Origin: an uncultured Oscillospiraceae bacterium
GTDB lineage: Bacteria; Bacillota; Clostridia; Oscillospirales; Ruminococcaceae
Reading direction: 5' to 3'
Length of the DNA: 14,552 nt
Assembly (NCBI GenBank): GCA_910578965.1
Contig: CAJTSP010000057.1
Location: forward strand, 1-14,552
The position numbers were made by a program, and so were the translations under genes. Shown here piece after piece: positions 6,504 to 12,653 of the stretch; within the stretch, counting starts at the first letter, position 1; each line of letters opens with the position of its first letter. The notes under the pieces are model-generated. The model searched no databases. It was not told where the DNA came from and saw only the letters and a program-made list of their open reading frames with translations.

Positions 6504-7670
6504 TCAATCCCAATGGATGTTGCGGGGATAGTTGCTTAAAAAGTCCGGGCCGTCCTGCCGGATCACAATGCTGTCCTCCACCCGGCAGCCGCCCAGCGCG
6601 GGGGTCTGCACGGTTAATTCATAAGCGAGAGTCATGTTCTCCTGTAGGATATGATCCGCCCGGCCCATCAGCGGATATTCTTCTTCCGGGTCGTTGCCAA
6701 GCCCGTGGCCGCATTTACGGTTGCCGGCGGCGGTGTGGGCGCTGGCAAAGCCGTTTTCGGTAAGTACCTGCTCAATGGCTTTGCTGGCCATTGAGGAAGG
6801 CAGCCCCGGTTTCAGGTAGGGCAGCCCGGCCTCCCATGCCTGCAGCGCAACGGCCAGCAGCCGTTCCTGCTCGGCGCTTACCTCGCCATAGGCAATGCCG
6901 CGGCCAATATCGCTGGCGTAGTTCAAAAACCGGACGCCGGTGTCGATCAGCAGCAATTCCCCCTTTCGGATCTTTTTATCCCGGGCGCGCGCCGCAACAT
7001 ACTGCCCCGCGTTGATGCCGGACTGCACCATGACATCGAAAGCCTGGCTGTCTGCTCCGTTCTGAAACAGCGAGGTGTGCATGATCTGTACGGCCTCCCG
7101 TTCGGTCATGCCGTCCCGGATATTCAGCTGCAAATCCCGCATGCTCTGATCTGCCAGCCGCCCGGCGGCCCGCATCAGGCGTATCTCCTTTTCGCTTTTG
7201 ATGCATTTCAGGCGGGTCAACAGCTCGGTGGGCTGCGTTTGCTGTGGAAACACTTCCTCAATGGGCAGCCAGAACTCCAGAGCAAAAAACATGTGCCCCG
7301 CAATGCCAATCTTTTTTGGCCTTTTTTGTTCTTTAAAATCCACTAAAGCCTGTTTCCACTGGGCCCGGCCGTCCCGTATATCTTCGATCCAGCTTTCGTC
7401 CCGGGCGTAGGGCATTACGTTTGGCTCACAAAACAGGGTCATATCGCCCTCGGCGGGGATCAGCAGCATGGCATAGTCCTGAAAGATGCCGTCAAAAGAG
7501 CGGTAACCGGAGAGCCAGAAAACATTGGACATATGCCAGGGGTTGCTGTATACCAGCAGCCCGTCAAAGCCTTCCGCCTGCATTTGCTTTTGTACCGCAG
7601 CCAAGCGGGCCCGGTATTCCTCTGGATCAATTTTACAAAAGACATGGTCGATCAGATGCGTTTGGATCAA
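6504..7670 (-). CDS. M24-family metallopeptidase-fold enzyme (aminopeptidase P / creatinase-like)
   Basis: The 388 residues form a creatinase-type N-terminal domain (about 15-150) and a pita-bread M24 catalytic domain (about 160-380). All five metal ligands are visible: Asp243 (LIDTGVRF), Asp254 (YASDIGRG), His322 (CGHGLGNDPEEEYP), Glu351 (AYELTVQTP) and Glu365 (RVEDSIVI). Typical Xaa-Pro peptidases also have a histidine in GHGxGLxxHExP and another in the GPN...H segment. Here the first is acidic (about Glu329) and the second is replaced in SGINAGQYVAARA. The start is TTG with AAAGGAG seven bases upstream (7678-7684); no ATG is better placed. It lies 81 bp behind a sodium symporter, as expected if the imported solute is its substrate. 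The fold is certain, the substrate is not: proline dipeptide, N-methylated or betaine-like compound, or ectoine-like amide are possible. Confidence 0.88.
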   Translation of the reverse strand: MIQTHLIDHVFCKIDPEEYRARLAAVQKQMQAEGFDGLLVYSNPWHMSNVFWLSGYRSFDGIFQDYAMLLIPAEGDMTLFCEPNVMPYARDESWIEDIRDGRAQWKQALVDFKEQKRPKKIGIAGHMFFALEFWLPIEEVFPQQTQPTELLTRLKCIKSEKEIRLMRAAGRLADQSMRDLQLNIRDGMTEREAVQIMHTSLFQNGADSQAFDVMVQSGINAGQYVAARARDKKIRKGELLLIDTGVRFLNYASDIGRGIAYGEVSAEQERLLAVALQAWEAGLPYLKPGLPSSMASKAIEQVLTENGFASAHTAAGNRKCGHGLGNDPEEEYPLMGRADHILQENMTLAYELTVQTPALGGCRVEDSIVIRQDGPDFLSNYPRNIHWD

Positions 7671-7751
7671 GAAAATTCTCCTTTACTTTGTATATTTGCA
7701 AGGCTCGCTGCCGGTGGCTGTCCGGCCTGCGGGCGCCTTTTCGGGCGGGGC

Positions 7752-9224
7752 TTAATCCTCATTAAGGTCGGTAAAAATCCGATCCAGCTCCTGCTGCGGT
7801 GCGGGTTTTGTACACAGCGACACGATATACACCGCCAGCCCGGAAACGATGATGGCCATCATGGCCTCGGTAAGGATACTGGTCAGGCCGCTATATTTCC
7901 AGATAACAGCGGTCAGCGTGCCGGCGATCATTCCGGCATAAAACCCTGCTTTGGTTGTGCCGCGCCACACAAGCGAGATCACCATGGGGATACCGATACC
8001 GCCTGCAAGCACCGCGCCGGCAAACACGGTAAGCAGATACACGCCGTCCGAGGCGTTCATGGCCCAGATGTAGGCAAACAGCATAATGGCCAGCACGCTG
8101 ATCCGGCCGCCCCAGGTAAGCTGCTTGTCGGTAAGCGCTTTGCCCTTATGCAGTACCTTCTGGTACAGATCGCTCATTAAGCAGGAGGACGCCACCATCA
8201 ATTGGGAATCCGCCGAGGACATTACTGCGGCAAACACGGCCGAAACAGCCACACCCGCTACAATGCTGGGCAGCAGCGCGAAGGTCACGTTTAAAAACAC
8301 CATTTCGGAGTTAGCCTCAATCAGCTTTTCTACCGTTTGGAACATGGCGCGCCCGCACCAGCCCACAAGCATGCCGCCAAAGCATACGATTGAGTTGGTG
8401 ATCAGGTCTACCGGGGCGGCAAGCTCCAGTTCCTCTGTGCTGCCGGCGCTCATCCAGCGCACTACCGTATGGATCAGGCCGAACTGCATCAGCCCTACGC
8501 CAACAACCTGGCCCAGAACCCAGGAGTAACGGCCCTCAGGCAGCAGGTTTGTCAGGGACGGCTCAATCGCCTTTAACGCCTCGTACAAGCCGCTCAGCCC
8601 ACCCAGATGGGACAGCGCCACAATGGGGATGCCAATGAGGGCAACGATCATCAAAATCGCCTGGATCACATCGGTCCACACCACCGCAACATATCCGCCA
8701 AAAAAGCAGTACAGGGCAATGGTTACCGCGGCAACAAGAATGCCCAGGGCGGCAGGCCAGCCAAGGATCGAGGTGAATACCAGCCGCATGGCCAGAAGCT
8801 GGCTGGCCAGATAAACGGCCATAAACACAAGGATGATGATGGATGTAACGGTGCGGATACGGTTTTTATCGTCGTCGCCAAAACGGGAAGACAGATAATC
8901 CGATACGGTAAGGCATTTGTGTTTGGCAGAGTATCGGCGCAGTTTAGGCGCCAGGAATTTTACTCCAAAAAACTCCACCAGGGTAAACCCGATCGACAGC
9001 CACAGGGCATGAAACCCAAACATAAACGCAAGGCCGGCGTTGCCAAGCATGGTCCCGCCGCTCCTGCCGCTGGCCGCAGCGCTCAGGCCGGTGGCCAGGC
9101 CGCCCACCTTGCGCCCTCCCAGAAAAAAGTCTTCCGAACCTTTGATCTTGCTGCGGCCCGCATACAGCGAAACGCCCAGCATCAAAATCAGATACAGGAT
9201 AAAGACAACGGTGATCGTGGTCAT
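7752..9224 (-). CDS. Sodium:solute symporter (SSS family, PutP-like)
   Basis: This 490-residue inner-membrane protein has about 13 hydrophobic segments and carries SSS signatures. These include DFFLGGRKVGG after the first helix, GGYVAVVWTDVIQA in the middle, and AAVMSSADSQLMVASS in the helix that supplies the second sodium site. It imports a small organic solute with sodium ions; the nearest well-known relatives take up proline. In PutP the first unwound helix reads ASDMSG with an important aspartate; here the same place reads ASGRSGG (51-57), so substrate or ion coupling may differ. AGGAGG (9235-9240) precedes the ATG by ten bases. It follows a small membrane protein by 29 bp and precedes the M24 enzyme, forming a three-gene unit under a divergent LacI-type regulator. 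Confidence 0.93.
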   Translation of the reverse strand: MTTITVVFILYLILMLGVSLYAGRSKIKGSEDFFLGGRKVGGLATGLSAAASGRSGGTMLGNAGLAFMFGFHALWLSIGFTLVEFFGVKFLAPKLRRYSAKHKCLTVSDYLSSRFGDDDKNRIRTVTSIIILVFMAVYLASQLLAMRLVFTSILGWPAALGILVAAVTIALYCFFGGYVAVVWTDVIQAILMIVALIGIPIVALSHLGGLSGLYEALKAIEPSLTNLLPEGRYSWVLGQVVGVGLMQFGLIHTVVRWMSAGSTEELELAAPVDLITNSIVCFGGMLVGWCGRAMFQTVEKLIEANSEMVFLNVTFALLPSIVAGVAVSAVFAAVMSSADSQLMVASSCLMSDLYQKVLHKGKALTDKQLTWGGRISVLAIMLFAYIWAMNASDGVYLLTVFAGAVLAGGIGIPMVISLVWRGTTKAGFYAGMIAGTLTAVIWKYSGLTSILTEAMMAIIVSGLAVYIVSLCTKPAPQQELDRIFTDLNED

Positions 9225-9253
9225 GGTAAAGCTTCCTCCTCACTGCAGGTTTT

Positions 9254-9370
9254 TTATTTACCGGAGTTCTTTTTGCGGTACAGGTTGATGAACATCACGA
9301 TGCTTGCGCTTGCCAGGGCAATAAATGAGCCGTACACAAACAGATATACATCCAACAATCCGGCGTCCAT
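9254..9370 (-). CDS. Small one-helix membrane protein, likely symporter accessory protein
   Basis: This 38-codon frame begins MDAGLLDVYLFVYGSFIALA and ends in the basic tail NLYRKKNSGK. It has one hydrophobic helix (about 8-30) with positive charges after it, so the C-terminus is expected in the cytoplasm. Its ribosome site is a full 13-base match to the 16S rRNA 3' end (9373-9385), two bases before the ATG, which is strong evidence that it is translated. It is the first gene of the symporter unit, 29 bp ahead of the transporter. Short one-helix subunits are known beside sodium symporters of the NSS family (MetS) and are annotated beside SSS transporters, so a role in folding or activity of the symporter is inferred. 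I see no enzymatic motif. Confidence 0.8.
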   Translation of the reverse strand: MDAGLLDVYLFVYGSFIALASASIVMFINLYRKKNSGK

Positions 9371-9372
9371 GC

Positions 9373-9385
9373 GATCACCTCCTTT
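9373..9385 (-). promoter_or_regulatory. Perfect anti-16S ribosome binding site
   Basis: Read on the - strand it is AAAGGAGGTGATC, an uninterrupted complement of the 16S rRNA 3' tail. It sits two bases from the ATG of the 38-residue protein, counting from its last paired base; the AGGAGG core is seven bases from the ATG. It decides the start and predicts high translation of this small gene. Confidence 0.85.
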
Positions 9386-9414
9386 GTGTGTTTTAATGGG
9401 CGTTTTGGGTTTTG

Positions 9415-9447
9415 CATGCGGCGCTTGACGGGCCCATATACCGCATG
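9415..9447. promoter_or_regulatory. Candidate operator/promoter of the symporter unit
   Basis: CATGCGG (9415-9421) and CCGCATG (9441-9447) form a 7-bp inverted repeat 19 bases apart. Between them the - strand reads TATATG (9435-9440), a possible -10 box, though no good -35 is visible. A repressor bound here would block the symporter unit, which fits a LacI-type gene next door. This is inference from symmetry and position only. Confidence 0.35.
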
Positions 9448-9478
9448 GTGCCGCTGAGATGCCGGCCGTAAGGCCTGT

Positions 9479-9507
9479 TTGACTTCCTTTTACCCGGATG
9501 CTATACT
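9479..9507 (+). promoter_or_regulatory. Sigma-70/A type promoter of the LacI-family gene
   Basis: TTGACT (9479-9484) and TATACT (9502-9507) are separated by exactly 17 bases. Transcription would start near 9514, leaving a leader of about 28 bases with the purine-rich ribosome site at 9523-9533. One mismatch in each box makes this the clearest promoter in the window. Confidence 0.8.
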
Positions 9508-9541
9508 TTGCTCAAACTTAACGGGGGAAGGGGATGGCCGT

Positions 9542-10555
9542 ATGGCTGAAGTGACGATTCGGGATATTGCGCAGGCTGCCGGCGTTTCGGCGGCGACTGT
9601 GTCCCGGGTGCTGAACCAAAAGGGGAATGTTACGCCGCAGGCGGAGGCGCGGGTGCGCGCGGCGCTGCAGCAGTATTCCTACGACCCGCGCTCCCGGCAG
9701 CGCAAAAAAACCGACCGCAGGCTGATGATCGGCCTGATCATTTCAGACATCAGCAACAATTTCATCATCCAGCTAATCAAGGTTGTGGGTGAACGGGTGC
9801 GGAATCAAGGCTACTCCCTGCTGGTGGGCGTTACGGACGAGGACTCCGCCAAGGAGCGCGAATATCTGTTGCTGCTGCAAAAATGCAACGCGGCCGGGAT
9901 CATCCTCAACACAGCCGGCGGAAATGATGAACTCATTTGCAGCATCAGCCACCACACGCCCCTGGTGCTGATGAATCGGAAAATCGCCGGCGCTTCGCTG
10001 AAATGCGATTTTATTGATACAGACAATATCGCCGGCGCTGAGATGATGACGCGCTACCTGCTCAACCTGGGGCACACCCGCATTGGCGTAATCAATGGAA
10101 ACACCTGCGTGTCTACCGGGCGCGAGCGTGCCGAGGGCTTTTTTCAGGCCCTGCGGGAGATTGGGGTGGAAAACGCACAGGGCTATCCTTATCGCTACGA
10201 GGGGGATTACTCCGAACGGACCGGGCTGTATGGCGCACGCTACCTGTTGGAACAATCGCCCCGCCCCACCGCGATCGTTGCCATGAACGATCTGATTATG
10301 GTGGGTGCGATGAAATTTTTGCTGCGGCACAAGATCCGCGTACCCGAGGACATTTCACTGATCGGCTACGGGAATGTGAGCAATTCCGAGTTGTTCAGTG
10401 TGCCGCCGCATCACATTACCCAAAACCCCGTAAGCTCGGGCGAAAAGGCGGTGAACTGCCTTTTGGAACGGGTAAAAACGCCCAATCTCAGCAATCGGGA
10501 GATTATTTTCACCTCCTCTATGATGGAAGGAGGCAGCGTGCGGCCACTGCTGTAG
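9542..10555 (+). CDS. LacI/GalR-family transcriptional regulator
   Basis: At 337 residues it has exactly the usual family length. The N-terminal helix-turn-helix TIRDIAQAAGVSAATVSRVL (5-24) is canonical and is followed by a hinge (QQYSYDPRSR) and a periplasmic-binding-protein-like sensor domain. That domain runs from LIGLIISDISNNF through GIILNTAGG, FIDTDNIAGAEMM, LGHTRIGVING, AIVAMNDLIMVGAM and DISLIGYGN to the C-terminus. The ATG at 9542 is preferred over an in-frame TTG at 9479 because the latter is the -35 box of the promoter; GGGGGAAGGGG (9523-9533) is the ribosome site. It is divergent from the symporter/M24 unit and most likely represses it until the imported solute or a product binds. 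The effector is unknown. The linker lacks the common LGYxPN motif, which is a minor oddity. Confidence 0.93.
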   Translation: MAEVTIRDIAQAAGVSAATVSRVLNQKGNVTPQAEARVRAALQQYSYDPRSRQRKKTDRRLMIGLIISDISNNFIIQLIKVVGERVRNQGYSLLVGVTDEDSAKEREYLLLLQKCNAAGIILNTAGGNDELICSISHHTPLVLMNRKIAGASLKCDFIDTDNIAGAEMMTRYLLNLGHTRIGVINGNTCVSTGRERAEGFFQALREIGVENAQGYPYRYEGDYSERTGLYGARYLLEQSPRPTAIVAMNDLIMVGAMKFLLRHKIRVPEDISLIGYGNVSNSELFSVPPHHITQNPVSSGEKAVNCLLERVKTPNLSNREIIFTSSMMEGGSVRPLL

Positions 10556-10819
10556 GGCCTGAAAATATTATAAAAGAGTTTTTGTGTTACAGTAACCAGC
10601 CTGCATGAAATACGGAATTGTGACGAAAAATGCATGGTTTGACGGCCTCTTTGTCTAAAGAAACGAAATTTATTTTCATAAATTCAACAATATCTCGGAA
10701 ATATAGAATGTTTTCAGAAATAATATCATAGTTTTCTGAAATATTTACAAATATTCCGCCGAAACAGTTGGTTTCATCCAATGAGGGAACGCCGCAAACC
10801 CCCTTGTACCCTATACAGC
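10556..10819. other. AT-rich island between convergent genes
   Basis: About 10556-10760 is strikingly AT-rich compared with the GC-rich genes on both sides. It carries several inverted repeats: AATTTAT/ATAAATT, TTTCAGAAA/TTTCTGAAA and AATATTT/AAATATT. Both flanking genes point into it, so it is not needed as a promoter for either. A 64-codon frame on the - strand (10587-10781, TTG start) is open across it, but it has no ribosome site and no recognisable motif. It may be a remnant of a foreign element, a protein-binding region or a short unknown gene. Confidence 0.6.
10693..10742. repeat. Three tandem TTTTCNGAAAT-like motifs with 19-21 bp spacing
   Basis: The sites are TCTCGGAAAT, TTTTCAGAAAT and TTTTCTGAAAT, with cores starting at 10696, 10715 and 10736. 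Each TTTCNGAAA core is itself a palindrome, and the spacing is close to two helical turns, as for sites bound cooperatively on one DNA face. Read as protein on the - strand, the same period gives a heptad-like repeat (ISENYDI, ISENILY). Confidence 0.5.
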
Positions 10820-10825
10820 AAAAAA

Positions 10826-10864
10826 CGCTGGGGCCGCCTTCACAATCAGAAGGCGGCCCCAGCG
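10826..10864. terminator. Intrinsic terminator for the HtrA gene, possibly bidirectional
   Basis: A perfect 16-bp stem (CGCTGGGGCCGCCTTC with its complement) closes a 7-base loop. On the - strand it is followed at once by TTTTTT (complement of 10820-10825), a textbook terminator for the HtrA gene. On the + strand the T-run (10869-10874) comes after four bases, so it may also stop LacI-gene readthrough. Confidence 0.93.
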
Positions 10865-10918
10865 CGGCTTTTTTATCAGGGGATATTTTGTTTTTTCAAA
10901 AAGGGCGTGCCGGCGCGC

Positions 10919-12163
10919 TCAGCCCGCCATCTCGCCCAGGGTCACCTCGGCCGTAATCAACTGGCGGTTGCGGCTCACCTGTACGGTAACCGTATCGCCT
11001 ACCTGATAGGTGCTTAAAAGGTTGGTCAGATCCGAGGAAGTCTCAATCATCTGGTCATCCACGCTTACAAACCGGTCGCCGGGCTCAAGGCCGGCCAGGT
11101 CGGCCGCGCCGCCCTCATCCACCGCCTGGATGTAAACGCCCGGTGCGGTTACCGCGTACTGCGCGGCGGTCTGCGCGTCCTTGATGGTAATCACGGTAAT
11201 GCCCAGCGCTGGCCGGCCGGTTACATAGCCGGTGTCGATCAGGTCGTTGGCGGTGGCCATGGCCGTGTTGATGGGGATGGCAAACCCCAACCCCTCGGCG
11301 TTTTCGCCGCGGGATTTGGCGTTTACGATGCCGATCAGCTCGCCGCTTTCGGTAAACAGGCCGCCGCCGCTGTTGCCGGGGCTTACCGCCGCGTTGGTCT
11401 GGATCAGGTTCATTAGGGTGCCATCCACATTCATCTCACGGTTGAGCGCCGATACGATACCGTTGGTTACGGTGCCGCCCAGTACACCCAGCGGGTTGCC
11501 TACCGCCAGTACCGTCTGGCCTACGGCCAGATGGTCGCTGTTGCCGATTGTGGCCGGGGTCAGGCCGGCGGCGTCAATTTTGAGGACCGCAATGTCGCTG
11601 CGGGAATCGCCGCCTACCACCGTGGCGCTGTACTCGGTATCGTCGCTCATGGTTACCTTGATGCTGGACGCCCCGCTCACGACGTGGTTGTTGGTAATAA
11701 TGTAGCCGTCCTCCCGGATTACCACCCCGCTGCCTGCGCCGCTCTCGACAAACTGGCCCCAGTAGCCGTTGGTGGTTACCTGTTCGGTGGTAACCGCCAC
11801 CACGCTGGGCGTTACCTTGGCTGAAACGTTTATCAGGCTACCGCCCGCCGCTGCAGCAGACAGGCTGCCGCTTCCGGTGTTGGGGGCGGGGGCTGCGGCG
11901 TCCGGCACGGGGGTCGCGGCCGGCGGAGCGGCCGGCGCGCTGCGCAGGCTCGCCTGTCCGCCGAGATATCCGCCCCCAAAGCCCATTGCTGCACAGAGCA
12001 CCAGGGTTAAGAGGCCGCCCAGCACCCGCTTGGCTGCCCCGCCCTTGCGCCCCGGCTTTTGAGGTGCGGGGGATATAGCCGGCTCGGCCGGCGTGGGCAT
12101 GCCCGAGGCCATCGGGCTCTGCCGGTAAAGGTCTGCATAATCGTATTCCCAGTTGTTTGCCAT
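10919..12163 (-). CDS. htrA: HtrA/DegP-family membrane-anchored serine protease with PDZ domain
   Basis: The 414-residue protein has a short cytoplasmic N-terminus, one membrane helix (about 46-68) and an Ala/Pro-rich linker to about 107. A trypsin-like protease domain follows, and then one C-terminal PDZ domain (about 318-410). The catalytic triad is complete: His160 (IITNNHVV), Asp190 (SRSDIAVLK) and Ser265 (SPGNSGGGLF). LGFAIPIN and LEPGDRFVSVDD are further family motifs. It acts outside the membrane on misfolded proteins. The frame is open upstream to 12418, but the ATG at 12163 is chosen because AGGGAG (12172-12177) lies eight bases ahead and the upstream residues are not signal-like. 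It is a single gene with its own terminator and is divergent from the AAA+ gene. Regulation by envelope stress is usual for the family; no specific operator is seen. Confidence 0.93.
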   Translation of the reverse strand: MANNWEYDYADLYRQSPMASGMPTPAEPAISPAPQKPGRKGGAAKRVLGGLLTLVLCAAMGFGGGYLGGQASLRSAPAAPPAATPVPDAAAPAPNTGSGSLSAAAAGGSLINVSAKVTPSVVAVTTEQVTTNGYWGQFVESGAGSGVVIREDGYIITNNHVVSGASSIKVTMSDDTEYSATVVGGDSRSDIAVLKIDAAGLTPATIGNSDHLAVGQTVLAVGNPLGVLGGTVTNGIVSALNREMNVDGTLMNLIQTNAAVSPGNSGGGLFTESGELIGIVNAKSRGENAEGLGFAIPINTAMATANDLIDTGYVTGRPALGITVITIKDAQTAAQYAVTAPGVYIQAVDEGGAADLAGLEPGDRFVSVDDQMIETSSDLTNLLSTYQVGDTVTVQVSRNRQLITAEVTLGEMAG

Positions 12164-12308
12164 ATGTCCTTCTCCCTTTCCTGTAAAAGGAACCGTTGCC
12201 GCAGAAAACGGCAGATGATGAAAAGCCTGCGGCCCTGCGTTTGCCCCTTGCCCCCGCAAACGTGCGGCAGCAGGGGCAAAAGGTCCCTTTTTGGGTTCTC
12301 TGGTACAT

Positions 12309-12314
12309 AGTATA
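12309..12314 (-). promoter_or_regulatory. Possible -10 box for the HtrA gene
   Basis: The - strand reads GGTATACTATG here, with TATACT as a good -10 box about 145 bases upstream of the ATG. No convincing -35 box is found 16-18 bases before it, so this is only a candidate. Confidence 0.4.
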
Positions 12315-12510
12315 CCGCGTGTTTGTGAAAAACGCATCACCTTGCGGTGAAAAAAATGTGAAAGGGCCAGGCATTTTGTATCCCGCCCCTTAGGCGGCAG
12401 GGTCGCGCCCAGGAGCATGCCGCGGGGCTTTGCTGCAAAAACCTGGCGATTTCAGGCCCGCAGGAGGGGCCCCTTTGGATTGCGGGAAATACCGCTTTTG
12501 CCTCGCGGCC

Positions 12511-12539
12511 TGTTGCGGCGCTCAAAAATATGATATAAT
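12511..12539 (+). promoter_or_regulatory. Extended -10 promoter for the AAA+ gene
   Basis: TGATATAAT (12531-12539) is a consensus extended -10 with a perfect TATAAT box. The hexamer at the 17-bp position, TGTTGC (12511-12516), is a weak -35, which the extended -10 can offset. Transcription would begin near 12546. Confidence 0.65.
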
Positions 12540-12653
12540 AACATACCGGAATACAGGGCCGCAAGGGGATGCTGTTAAAAGGGATATCGCCGCTAAAAGC
12601 AGGCGACGTCCAGCAGGGGCCGGGCAGCGCGCGGCCGGGAGGGAGGCAACCGG

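Larger units (their letters stand above)
12164..12653. other. 490-bp divergent intergenic region (HtrA / AAA+)
   Basis: It holds the promoters for both divergent genes, a small hairpin TCACC-TTGC-GGTGA (12337-12350), and the ribosome sites at each end. The + strand leader of the AAA+ gene would be about 110 bases and is GC-rich. Short open frames cross the area but none has a ribosome site or family signature, and I see no RNA gene. Confidence 0.6.

Noticed and set aside
8607..9428. + strand frame opposite the symporter
   Set aside because: Its sequence is hydrophilic noise that mirrors the antisense of membrane helices and it runs across the promoter region.
12164..12418. 85-residue N-terminal extension of HtrA
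   Set aside because: It has no ribosome site and no signal or domain feature, it crosses the likely -10 box, and the ATG at 12163 has a good ribosome site.
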